From: an uncultured Lachnospiraceae bacterium
Lineage (GTDB): Bacteria; Bacillota; Clostridia; Lachnospirales; Lachnospiraceae
Length of the DNA stretch: 35,388 bases
Reading direction: 5' to 3'
Assembly (NCBI GenBank): GCA_947245585.1
Contig: CAMXPV010000038.1
Coordinates: 1 to 35,388, forward strand
Positions 1 through 7,707 of this stretch are shown piece after piece. The notes beneath the pieces were generated by a model that worked only from the letters and a program-made list of their open reading frames with translations, was not told the DNA's origin and searched no databases. How positions within the stretch are numbered: position 1 is the first letter of the stretch; the number at the start of each line of letters is the position of its first letter. Position numbers and translations under genes: made by a program.

Positions 1-109
1 TGTAGCCCTCCACCTTTGTCCCGGAGAGGGTCATCGCGTCCATATACTCCTGATCTGTACACGTAAGTTCCGGTACATATGCCTTAATCCATGACAATGC
101 TGTATTCAT
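1..109 (-). CDS. pheT: Phenylalanyl-tRNA synthetase beta subunit, N-terminal fragment
   Basis: Only the first 36 codons lie in the window; the gene continues leftward past the edge. The translation starts MNTALSWIKAYVPELTC and goes on to an LSGTKVEGY-like stretch, the usual opening of bacterial PheT, which forms the alpha2-beta2 enzyme that charges tRNA-Phe and carries the editing domain. The ATG at 109 is preceded by an AAAGGAAAAGG purine tract. It follows pheS by 52 nt on the same strand, so the two are almost certainly co-transcribed under the T-box upstream of pheS. Identity rests on these few residues and on its position after pheS. Confidence 0.85.
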   Translation of the reverse strand, partial: MNTALSWIKAYVPELTCTDQEYMDAMTLSGTKVEGY

Positions 110-161
110 GTTTTCATCCTTTTCCTTTCTTTTCTGAATTTGATCTGTCTTTCCGCTCTAC

Positions 162-1181
162 TTAAAACTGCTTCAGGAAACGGATATCGTTCTCATACAA
201 CAGTCTCATATCGTCGATTTCGTATTTGAGAAGCGCGATACGCTCAAGCCCCACGCCAAATGCAAAGCCGGTATATTTCTCCGGGTCAATGCCGCTCATC
301 TCCAACACATGGGGATGCACCATGCCGCAGCCCAAAATTTCAATCCAACCCTCGCCCTTACAGAAGCGGCAGCCCTTGCCGCCGCATTTAAAGCAGGAGA
401 CATCCATCTCCGCGCTAGGCTCTGTGAACGGGAAATGATGGGGCCTGAATTTCACTTTCGTGTCCTCCCCAAACAGTTCCCTTGCAAACTCTGCCAGGGT
501 ACCTTTCAAATCGGCAAACGTAATATTTTTATCAATGACCAATCCCTCGATCTGGTGGAAGGACGGCGAATGGGTCGCGTCCACCTCGTCGGAACGGAAC
601 ACCCGTCCGGGCGCAATCATGCGGATGGGGAGTTTTCCCTTCTCCATTTCATGCACCTGCGTGGACGAAGTCTGCGTCCGCAGCAGAATATCTCCCGTGA
701 TATAGAAGGTGTCCTGCTCGTCCTTGGCCGGATGGTCCGCCGGAATGTTTAAAGCCTCGAAATTGTAATAATCCTTCTCCACATCCGGGCCTTCCACCAC
801 TTCATAGCCCATGCCGATGAAGATCCGCTCCGCCTCCTCAAGCGCAATCGTGTTCGGATGACGGTGCCCCACGTTGTTTTTCTTCGCGGGCAGGGTCACG
901 TCGATAACCTCTGTCTTTAATTTGGCCTCCCTGACGGCTCTCTCCATCTTTTTGACAGAGGACTCCAACACCTTTTCAATCTCTTCCCTTGTCTCGTTGA
1001 CAAGCTGTCCCACCTTCGGGCGGTCCTCAGGAGCCACATCCTTCATACTCTTTAATACCGCCGTCAGCTCACCCTTTTTTCCAAGGAAATTCACCCTGAC
1101 CTCATTCAATTTTTCCAAAGCGTCACTGGCCTCAATCTGGCGCAGCGCCTCGGCTTTGATCTGTTCCAATTTTTCTTTCAT
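162..1181 (-). CDS. pheS: Phenylalanyl-tRNA synthetase alpha subunit
   Basis: A 339-residue class II aminoacyl-tRNA synthetase subunit that aminoacylates tRNA-Phe in the cytoplasm together with PheT. The N-terminal ~90 residues form the charged coiled-coil that binds tRNA. Class II motif 2 is seen in [18 protein letters not shown] and motif 3 in [13 protein letters not shown] near the C-terminus. A CxxC...CxxC segment ([12 protein letters not shown]) sits before motif 3, as in many Firmicute homologues. I start it at 1181 because GGAGGG lies just upstream. The longer open frame to 1238 would run back through the T-box terminator hairpin and is not credible. Length and motifs look complete, and the gene is followed by pheT. 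Confidence 0.97.
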   Translation of the reverse strand: MKEKLEQIKAEALRQIEASDALEKLNEVRVNFLGKKGELTAVLKSMKDVAPEDRPKVGQLVNETREEIEKVLESSVKKMERAVREAKLKTEVIDVTLPAKKNNVGHRHPNTIALEEAERIFIGMGYEVVEGPDVEKDYYNFEALNIPADHPAKDEQDTFYITGDILLRTQTSSTQVHEMEKGKLPIRMIAPGRVFRSDEVDATHSPSFHQIEGLVIDKNITFADLKGTLAEFARELFGEDTKVKFRPHHFPFTEPSAEMDVSCFKCGGKGCRFCKGEGWIEILGCGMVHPHVLEMSGIDPEKYTGFAFGVGLERIALLKYEIDDMRLLYENDIRFLKQF

Positions 1182-1200
1182 GTTTTCCCTCCATCCTTTC

Positions 1201-1243
1201 CGTAAAAATAACAACGTCCCATGCGTATCTCTACACATGGGAC
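1201..1243 (-). terminator. Regulated terminator of the pheST T-box
   Basis: On the minus strand, GTCCCATG (1236-1243) and CATGGGAC (1216-1223) form an 8-bp stem with a 12-nt loop, followed by GTTGTTATTTTT. It lies between the T-box core and the pheS start, exactly where a T-box terminator belongs. The T-box sequence would pair with upstream RNA to form the competing antiterminator. Confidence 0.9.
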
Positions 1244-1500
1244 GAATCTACTCCGCGGTACCACCCAATTTCCCGTTTCCTGCTTCTGTCTCTTACACAA
1301 ACTATAAACGGACACTTCCTTCGGCGTAACGTGCCGCACGTCCTGCATTACTTAGATTTATCCGTTCACAGATCAATCAGTTCACACAGACTGCTCCGGT
1401 GGGAAATTCGGACGATACTCTGAACCGAAGGGAACTCACAGCCGATGATTCCCTCTCTCTGACGGAAAATTATCTCCTACTGACACCTTCTTAGCATTTT
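1201..1500 (-). promoter_or_regulatory. T-box leader of pheST (tRNA-Phe sensing)
   Basis: Read on the minus strand, the leader holds the canonical T-box core GGTGGTACCGCGG at 1253-1266, just before a terminator hairpin and the pheS ribosome site. T-box leaders bind uncharged tRNA at a specifier codon and at the T-box bulge, and so favour antitermination when the amino acid is scarce. A UUC triplet at 1403-1405, within a GAAUUUCCCACC stretch, is the likely Phe specifier. This specifier assignment is inferred, because I cannot fold the RNA; the T-box core itself is plain. Confidence 0.93.
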
Positions 1501-1537
1501 TCTCAATAAATCTGACTTCTCATTAATTCTAACTGCT

Positions 1538-1566
1538 ATTCTAGTGATTTTACTGCGACTTGTCAA
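1538..1566 (-). promoter_or_regulatory. SigA-type promoter of the pheST T-box transcript
   Basis: On the minus strand TTGACA (1561-1566) and TAGAAT (1538-1543) are separated by exactly 17 bp. The -35 box and most of the spacer lie inside the last codons of the preceding yihY-like gene, and the predicted start is about 30 nt upstream of the T-box stem I region. Confidence 0.85.
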
Positions 1567-2398
1567 GCCACCCAAAGAAAAATTTATAAACCGGCCCAAA
1601 ATACCTGTTGATATGCGCCCCGATCATTAGAATATACATCAGCATGTAAAACCAAAGCATCAAAATGACCACAGTGGTCAAGCTTCCGTAAGTGCCAAAA
1701 TCATTGTAGTGATCCACATAGACAGAAAAGGCAAAGGAAGCGACACTCCAAAGCACCGCCGCAAAGGCCGCCCCCGGAATCTGCGCCTTAAAACGCAGCT
1801 TGCAGCTTGGCACATAGGCGTAAATCATGGCAAAGATCAAAGTCAGGATTGCCCAGGAAACCAAAAAGCGAAAGCGCATGATCACATGGACCACCAAATG
1901 GAGCGGCGGGATATCCCGGAGCAGAATATCCACAATCACGTTACCGAATACCATCACAAAGAGCGCCACCAACGTGGCTGCTAAAATAATTACCGTGTAA
2001 AAACAGGCGATCGCCCGCAGTACAATATAATTTCGTTTCTCCTCCACATCATTGACTGCATTTAAACCATAGATTAAAGCCAACATGGCCTTTGCCGCCG
2101 ACCAGATCGTAACCAGTGCAAAAACCGTGATCGTCCCCGCCGATCTGGCATAGACATCTGACACAATGCGTATCACCATGCCGTTGACCGCATCCGGCGT
2201 AAACTGTGTAATCGCACTGATCAAATCCGCCTCCGTCAACGTCGTAAAGGGCAAAATGGCACACAGCGCCATCAAAAGCGGTATCATGGATAAAAAGAGA
2301 AAAAAAGCCGTACTTGCCGCAAAAGCACTGATATTTTTTTTCGTCATCTGCCAGTTAAAATCCCGCAGAATCAAATATAATCTGTAAATTGTTTTCAT
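1550..2398 (-). CDS. YihY/BrkB-family inner-membrane protein
   Basis: This 282-residue polytopic protein belongs to the YihY/virulence-factor BrkB family, whose biochemical role is not settled. Six hydrophobic segments are visible at about 25-50, 85-112, 127-160, 178-200, 213-232 and 244-268. Typical family signatures are the FLFLSMIPLLM stretch in the first segment, the FGTYGSLTTVVILMLWFYM stretch near the end, and the closing GAHINRYF. A GGGAG ribosome site precedes the ATG. It follows the SpoIID-like gene by 42 nt on the same strand and is probably co-transcribed with it. The promoter for the downstream pheST transcript is embedded in its last codons. Confidence 0.9.
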   Translation of the reverse strand: MKTIYRLYLILRDFNWQMTKKNISAFAASTAFFLFLSMIPLLMALCAILPFTTLTEADLISAITQFTPDAVNGMVIRIVSDVYARSAGTITVFALVTIWSAAKAMLALIYGLNAVNDVEEKRNYIVLRAIACFYTVIILAATLVALFVMVFGNVIVDILLRDIPPLHLVVHVIMRFRFLVSWAILTLIFAMIYAYVPSCKLRFKAQIPGAAFAAVLWSVASFAFSVYVDHYNDFGTYGSLTTVVILMLWFYMLMYILMIGAHINRYFGPVYKFFFGWLDKSQ

Positions 2399-2440
2399 TT
2401 TACTCCCGACCGCTTTCTATCCCATTTTATGGCAATCTGC

Positions 2441-4729
2441 TCACTTTTCCCTCAGTTCTTCTGCATCCGTCACTTCGCAATCAGGATAAAACAGGGAAAG
2501 TATCTGTCCATAACCGGCCCCACTCTCTCCCATCGCTTTTGCCCCGTTCTGGGACATGCCTACCCCGTGTCCAAAGCCACCGCCAGTCAACGTATATCCT
2601 ACCACAGTTTCCCCGCCTTTTCCAGTCCGGTAAACCGTATCAATCGCAAAAAAACCGCTTGGCAAAAGAGTCTTCGGCACAGTTTCGCTCCCGTCCTGTT
2701 TCCGGACAGCGGTTTTTGTATCACAGAGAACATAGCGGATATTGTACTCGGAAAGCACTTTAACTGTTCCCTTCTCCGCTTCCACCGTAAGCTCCTGCGC
2801 GATTCCACCCGCGCCTCTTTTGGTCACTTCAATCTTTTTGATATCTCCCAATTTTTTGATCGGCTCCGACACATAATAATCCCCATCGGCCTTCATCAAT
2901 ACGTTTAAAGGCACGGCTTTCTGCCGTTCCCGCAGTCGTTCGCAAAGCGCCTCCTCATCCAGTTTTTCCGCCTCATAAGTCCACCGATACCACGGCTCAT
3001 CCTTCTCTAAATCTTCCTCATGTGTGGTGCTGATAAACTGCCGAAAAACCGCCTCGTCCTGCAAAGACTCCGCGTCAAAAGTCTCCTCCCGTCCATCGTC
3101 TTTTACCGCACTCACACGCCCGCCCCGCAGATAAGCTACTTCTTCCCCGTTTCCTCCCTGCCAGCTTACCACGTCGGTTCCGGCCCCGCAGGAGGTCGAA
3201 TAATAATAGTTGCCGGCCGCCTCCCCCTGATAGGTAAGCAGCATCCCGTCCGTCTCTTTCACCGCTGTTGTGGAAGCCCCATTCTCCTCTATATTGTGAT
3301 AGACCTGATAAGCCGTGGTATCGTCCACATGGGCGCCCAATTCCGGAAGCCCTGCCCGCAAAATATAGCGGTAAGCATAAGTTCTTGCGCACACCGCCTG
3401 CGCCTTTAACGCTTCCTCCGGATAGGAAGCAGGCATCTCACTGGGCACTACGGCGTAGAGATACTCCTCCAAAGGCAGCTCATTGACCACTGCAATGCCC
3501 TGCTCCATCCGAAGACATTCAACAGCGCCCCGATAGTCATGATCCGCCCTTGTGCTACCCTCCATCTCCACCGTCACTTTATCCGTAAGGTTCGCGCTCC
3601 GGTAGGTTCTGCGCTCACCGACTGTCATCTGGTCAGCCCGCAGCCTTGTCTCCTCTCCGTCGACAAAAATGCTTACACTCTCGTGAAAATTGCTTCCCTC
3701 TGCCGTGTTTTTCAAAAGCACGCGAATCTGATCCGCCCCTGCCTCCTCTGAGACCAGACAGGCAATAATCTCCCCGTCCTCAACCACAAAGTCCGTGTCC
3801 GCGCATCCCACCCGCAAATCCGCTCTCTCGAGCGTTGCCAGTCTGCCATAGAGCTTGTATACCTCCATCTGCTCCGACAACGGGAAACTGCCGTAATCCT
3901 CGATCTCCAATTCCTCCGCGCTTGCCCGCAGGAGCCTGCCGTGAATCTTTTCCCGACGCTCCTTCGCTTCCACGATACGTCCATCCCGAAACGTTAAGTC
4001 GGCAATCTGTTCCCGCTCCGGAAGCTGTACTGCGGCTTCCCCCGAAACCGCCGCCTGAAAAGCCGTCTGATGGTAAAAACAGTCCAGTCCCCCCTCTGTG
4101 GTCTCCCGCACCCAGACGCTTCCCAGATAATGATCCTCCGGCAGTACCTCCACGATGGTCAGCAGCGTGTCTCCCTGCATATAGACCCGCATCTCCTGCA
4201 ATTCGTTCTCTGCAAATGCCGTTGAGCAATAGCGGCAGGGGCCTTGCAGGGCTCCGTTTTCCGTGTAAGCCTCCCCTGTGCCGCTGTCAATTTTCAGCAC
4301 AAAGACCGTGGTTTCCCAGATAGAGGATTCCTGATCCAGATAGGCCAGAAAAATGCGAAATGCCTTGTACCAATCTTCCTTTAACAACGCATACTCCGGC
4401 TGATACTCCCCGCTGTAATCGGGAAGCTGCCATTCTTCCTTTCCAATCTGACTGCACAGCTCCTCGTACTGCCCGTATGTAAAGTATATGTCGCCTTTCC
4501 CCGCCTTTGAAACGTCCTGCGGGCTTTCTGCACCGTCGGACACAGGCATGGAAAAAGAGACCCCCAGAGCATCCAGAAGAATTTCCACGTCTTCCACGGT
4601 AATCTTCTCCCCCTCCGGCACAGTCTCCTCTTCCTTTGTCATCCGCCTTCCCGTCCAAACAGCGACCAGAAAAAGCAGACCGAAAAAAATAAGCGCAAGT
4701 TTCGCGAATTGTTTGGCGTTAAAATTCAT
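2441..4729 (-). CDS. Large SpoIID/LytB-domain cell-wall protein, membrane anchored
   Basis: A 762-residue protein with one N-terminal membrane segment (about 9-27), a long extracytoplasmic region of unassigned fold (about 30-400), and a SpoIID/LytB domain at about 405-755. The domain contains LPLEEYLYAVVPSEMP followed by EALKAQAVCARTYA. The Glu in PSEMP (E431) matches the catalytic Glu of SpoIID lytic transglycosylases, and the domain ends with a GGGFGHGVGMSQNGA signature. SpoIID proper is roughly half this length and works in forespore engulfment. This longer form is common in Clostridia and may instead be a vegetative peptidoglycan lyase or stalk remodeller. The ATG is preceded by AAAGGA, and a yihY-like gene follows. 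Confidence 0.88.
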   Translation of the reverse strand: MNFNAKQFAKLALIFFGLLFLVAVWTGRRMTKEEETVPEGEKITVEDVEILLDALGVSFSMPVSDGAESPQDVSKAGKGDIYFTYGQYEELCSQIGKEEWQLPDYSGEYQPEYALLKEDWYKAFRIFLAYLDQESSIWETTVFVLKIDSGTGEAYTENGALQGPCRYCSTAFAENELQEMRVYMQGDTLLTIVEVLPEDHYLGSVWVRETTEGGLDCFYHQTAFQAAVSGEAAVQLPEREQIADLTFRDGRIVEAKERREKIHGRLLRASAEELEIEDYGSFPLSEQMEVYKLYGRLATLERADLRVGCADTDFVVEDGEIIACLVSEEAGADQIRVLLKNTAEGSNFHESVSIFVDGEETRLRADQMTVGERRTYRSANLTDKVTVEMEGSTRADHDYRGAVECLRMEQGIAVVNELPLEEYLYAVVPSEMPASYPEEALKAQAVCARTYAYRYILRAGLPELGAHVDDTTAYQVYHNIEENGASTTAVKETDGMLLTYQGEAAGNYYYSTSCGAGTDVVSWQGGNGEEVAYLRGGRVSAVKDDGREETFDAESLQDEAVFRQFISTTHEEDLEKDEPWYRWTYEAEKLDEEALCERLRERQKAVPLNVLMKADGDYYVSEPIKKLGDIKKIEVTKRGAGGIAQELTVEAEKGTVKVLSEYNIRYVLCDTKTAVRKQDGSETVPKTLLPSGFFAIDTVYRTGKGGETVVGYTLTGGGFGHGVGMSQNGAKAMGESGAGYGQILSLFYPDCEVTDAEELREK

Positions 4730-4892
4730 ACAAAAGTCCTTTTACGTTCCTCCTCTATTTTTATGACGGTCAAAAAGTAATTATGATTTTACTTTCATTC
4801 ATTGAAGTAGGGCTCACTACTGCTTCCATACTTTCCCGAAACCGTGAATTGAATTATATCACAAGTCAGAGAAAAAAGTAACAGGACCGCTC

Positions 4893-4921
4893 TTGCCAAA
4901 AACAAAATCACGCTATATCAT
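4893..4921 (+). promoter_or_regulatory. Promoter of the first two-component operon
   Basis: TTGCCA (4893-4898) and TATCAT (4916-4921) are separated by 17 bp, 33 nt upstream of the response regulator ATG. The rest of the 225-nt space between the divergent spoIID-like gene and this operon shows no further gene. Confidence 0.65.
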
Positions 4922-4954
4922 TGCTATAAAGTAATCTTGAAAAAGGCGGTTCCC

Positions 4955-5635
4955 ATGACAAAAATTTTACTCTTAGAAGACGATATCAGTCTGATAGACG
5001 GATTAACATATTCCCTTGAGAAAAACGGTTTTCTTGTGAAAACCGCCCGTACCGTGCAGGATGCCCTGACACAGCTCACCTTTCCTATCCCCTTTGATCT
5101 TCTTATTTTGGACGTCACCCTGCCGGACGGGACAGGCTTTTTGGTCTGTGAAAAAGTACGGGCACAGGACAAGCGAATCCCCATTCTCTTTCTCACCGCC
5201 TCCGACGAAGAAGTCAATGTCATCCGCGGACTCGACAGCGGCGGTGACGATTACGTGACAAAACCGTTTAAAATCGGCGAACTTTGCTCACGCATTCACG
5301 CGCTGCTTCGACGGACCACAAACGCAGCAAGTCTCACCTTCGGAAATCTCTCCATAGATACGATGGCAAACCATGTCACTGTAGACGGACGCACCATCGA
5401 CCTGACTAAAGCCGAATACCGTCTTCTGTGCCTTCTTGCACAAAATGCAGGCATCGTTGTGACAAGGACACGCATTCTGGACGAACTGTGGGATCACAGC
5501 GGTGATTATGTGGACGACAACACCCTATCCGTATACATTCGCAGGCTGCGTGAAAAAATAGAACCTGACCCGGCCCATCCCCATTATCTACTCACCGTCC
5601 GCGGATTCGGTTACAAATGGAATCCCCAGAATTGA
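4955..5635 (+). CDS. OmpR/PhoB-family response regulator
   Basis: A 226-residue cytoplasmic transcription factor. The receiver domain covers about 1-118: acidic pocket E8-D9-D10, phospho-acceptor D53 in LLILDVTLPDG, T81 in LFLTAS and K103 in YVTKPF. The winged-helix DNA-binding domain covers about 130-224, with TKAEYRLLCLL, a VDDNTLSVYIRRLREK recognition helix and a closing RGFGYKW. I start at the ATG at 4955 because AAAGGCGG is well spaced from it; an upstream in-frame TTG at 4937 overlaps that ribosome site. It is followed 13 nt later by its sensor kinase. The operator-like repeats upstream of the downstream transporter are its likely target (inference). Confidence 0.95.
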   Translation: MTKILLLEDDISLIDGLTYSLEKNGFLVKTARTVQDALTQLTFPIPFDLLILDVTLPDGTGFLVCEKVRAQDKRIPILFLTASDEEVNVIRGLDSGGDDYVTKPFKIGELCSRIHALLRRTTNAASLTFGNLSIDTMANHVTVDGRTIDLTKAEYRLLCLLAQNAGIVVTRTRILDELWDHSGDYVDDNTLSVYIRRLREKIEPDPAHPHYLLTVRGFGYKWNPQN

Positions 5636-5648
5636 AAGGAGCATACCG

Positions 5649-6887
5649 ATGATTACTGCATTTTCACACGATATTCAGGACAAAGACAATAAACGCTGTC
5701 TCGCCTTTCTGCTTCTGTTCTCCTTTCTGCTGTTTTTCACGGGCATGATTTTTACCGCCGCTCTCACCCAATCTGCCAAAACCATGCTTCTTTCCCACGA
5801 TGAGACAATCGCCTCCTCCCTGCTCTCACAGGGCGTTTCAAAGCAGATTGTCGCGACTGCCCTCACAGAAAAGAATCCCACCGCCGAGGGCGCTGACTTA
5901 CTCTTAAAAGCGGGCCTTTCCACAAACCTGAAAACAGAATTTCTGCCCCTGCTCTCCCAATTTCAAAACCGTGCCCGTACTCTCATGCTCCTCTCCTCGT
6001 TCCTTCTCTCCTTACTTCTTCTTACCGCCGCCTGCCTTTTTCTGCATCGCAGAGAGCGGCTTTATGAACGCGCCTGTACCGTTATGGAAAACTATCGGCA
6101 GGGCGATTATTCCAAACATCTGCCCCAGACATACGAAGGCGGCATCTATCGGATGTTTTCATCCATTGACAGCCTTGCCACCATGCTGCAGGCGCAAAAA
6201 GAAACCGCCCAAAATTCCAAAGAATTTTTAAAAAACATGATTTCCAACATCTCCCATCAATTAAAAACGCCTCTGGCGGCGCTCTCCCTGTATCAGGAAA
6301 TTATGGAAAGTGAACCGCATCAGCCCGCCGTCATAGAGGAATTTGCCAACAAAACAGGCTTGGCGCTAAAACGCATGGAAGACCTGCTTCTTGCCCTGTT
6401 AAAAATTTCCCGTCTGGATACGGGCAGCATTATCTTTGAAAAGGAAAACTGCCGTCTGCCAGAGCTTGTCTCCCACGCCTTAGGCGATCTGAGCGCCCGC
6501 GCCGCAAGGGAAAAGAAACAGCTTATTGTGGAGGGTCACTCCGGCACAATGCTCACCTGTGATCCCACTTGGACTGCCGAGGCTCTTACCAATCTCGTCA
6601 AAAACGCGCTTGACCACACGCAGGCAGACGGCTCCATACGCATCACCTGGGATGCCTCCCCTGCCGCTGTCCGCATCCATGTAGCAGACGATGGGGACGG
6701 CATTGCTCCCGAAGATATTCCCCATATTTTCAAGCGTTTTTACCGCAGCCAAAAATCACAGGACACACAGGGTGCCGGGCTTGGCCTGTCTCTGGCAAAA
6801 TCCATCATCGAAGGCCAAAACGGCGTTCTTTCCGTTCACAGCATACCTCATACGGAAACGACATTCACGCTCCTGTTTCCCGTGTAA
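5649..6887 (+). CDS. Membrane sensor histidine kinase
   Basis: A 412-residue kinase partner of the preceding response regulator. Two membrane segments (about 17-39 and 112-133) enclose an extracytoplasmic loop of about 70 residues. A linker (about 135-190) leads to the H box with phosphorylatable H203 in SNISHQLKTPL, the N box in LTNLVKNALDHT, the G1 box DDGDGI and the G2 box GAGLGLSLAKSI. The ribosome site AAAGGAG is clear. The loop is longer than in the intramembrane-sensing kinases of Bce type, so it could sense a ligand directly. The stop codon abuts the palindrome described at 6888. Confidence 0.95.
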   Translation: MITAFSHDIQDKDNKRCLAFLLLFSFLLFFTGMIFTAALTQSAKTMLLSHDETIASSLLSQGVSKQIVATALTEKNPTAEGADLLLKAGLSTNLKTEFLPLLSQFQNRARTLMLLSSFLLSLLLLTAACLFLHRRERLYERACTVMENYRQGDYSKHLPQTYEGGIYRMFSSIDSLATMLQAQKETAQNSKEFLKNMISNISHQLKTPLAALSLYQEIMESEPHQPAVIEEFANKTGLALKRMEDLLLALLKISRLDTGSIIFEKENCRLPELVSHALGDLSARAAREKKQLIVEGHSGTMLTCDPTWTAEALTNLVKNALDHTQADGSIRITWDASPAAVRIHVADDGDGIAPEDIPHIFKRFYRSQKSQDTQGAGLGLSLAKSIIEGQNGVLSVHSIPHTETTFTLLFPV

Positions 6888-6942
6888 TCTTACAAAACTG
6901 TAAGATGAAATTCACGGTACTGTAAGGCTTTCCTGCTATTCT
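6888..6942 (+). promoter_or_regulatory. Response-regulator operator and extended -10 promoter of the first ABC transporter
   Basis: Directly after the kinase stop lies a perfect inverted repeat TCTTACA-AAAC-TGTAAGA (6888-6905). A second, weaker copy TCACG-GTAC-TGTAA starts at 6912. The element ACTGTAAG recurs exactly 22 bp apart (6897 and 6919). Ten bases after the second copy is TGC-TATTCT (-10 at 6937-6942), a TG-extended -10; no good -35 box lies 17 bp upstream, where the second repeat overlaps. This is the classic layout for an activator of the OmpR family. The core matches my recollection of the BceR-type consensus TnACA-N4-TGTAA. Confidence 0.7.
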
Positions 6943-6990
6943 GGTCTTACTTAAAACTATGAGATAAGACAAGAAAGGAATCGACTCATC

Positions 6991-7707
6991 ATGCAAATCT
7001 TACAGGTACAAAATCTTTGTAAAACCTATGGGGAATCCACCGTCAAGGTTGATGCCCTGAAGAACGTCTCTTTTTCTCTGAGCAAAGGAGAATTTTGCGC
7101 AGTCGTCGGCGAATCCGGTTCCGGAAAAAGCACATTGCTCAATCTGATCGGCGCTCTCGACTTCCCTACAGGCGGCGAAATCCTCATCGACGGCCAAAAT
7201 CTTTTTACCCTGACTGAGGAGGAACGCACCATCTTTCGCAGAAGAAACATCGGATTTATCTTCCAATCCTTTCAGTTGGTGGAAGAACTGAATGTAGAAC
7301 AGAACATTATTTTTCCGCTCCTGTTAGACTACAGCAAACCGGACCCAGAGGCTTTGAACGAGATTCTCTCCCTTCTGGGACTACAGGACAGACGCCGCCA
7401 TCTTCCCAATCAACTCTCAGGAGGACAGAAACAACGCGTCGCCATCGGCCGCGCCCTGATCACCAATCCGAAACTGATTCTGGCGGATGAACCTACCGGT
7501 AATCTGGACAGTCGAAACAGCATGGAGGTGTTGGATCTTTTGCTTCGCGCCTCCAGAAAATATCAGCAGACAATCCTTATGATTACCCACAATAACAGTC
7601 TTGCCGTCTCTGCGGACAGAGTATTGCGGGTGTCCGACGGCTGTCTGACCGATCTTGGATCAACGCAAGGGAAAGGAGAGGGCTTTCGCGATGAAAAATT
7701 ATCTTGA
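6991..7707 (+). CDS. ABC transporter ATP-binding protein (MacB/LolD/BceA class)
   Basis: A 238-residue nucleotide-binding subunit. Walker A is GESGSGKST (40-48), the Q-loop lies in IFQSFQLV, the signature is LSGGQ (142-146), Walker B is LILADEP (162-168), and an H-loop is seen in MITHNNSLA. The [17 protein letters not shown] stretch is characteristic of the family that energises FtsX-like permeases. The gene has a GAAAGGAA ribosome site and its 3' end overlaps the permease start by 17 nt, so the two are translationally coupled. Next to a two-component system, such pairs usually export or remove envelope-active compounds; the substrate is unknown. Confidence 0.95.
   Translation: MQILQVQNLCKTYGESTVKVDALKNVSFSLSKGEFCAVVGESGSGKSTLLNLIGALDFPTGGEILIDGQNLFTLTEEERTIFRRRNIGFIFQSFQLVEELNVEQNIIFPLLLDYSKPDPEALNEILSLLGLQDRRRHLPNQLSGGQKQRVAIGRALITNPKLILADEPTGNLDSRNSMEVLDLLLRASRKYQQTILMITHNNSLAVSADRVLRVSDGCLTDLGSTQGKGEGFRDEKLS

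Noticed and set aside
1182..1238. Upstream in-frame extension of pheS to 1238
   Set aside because: It would pass through the T-box terminator hairpin and T-run and lacks a ribosome site; the start at 1181 has GGAGGG.
3835..4323. 162-codon plus-strand open frame, Pro/Arg-rich
   Set aside because: It is antisense to the SpoIID-like gene, and its low-complexity composition comes from reading that gene backwards.
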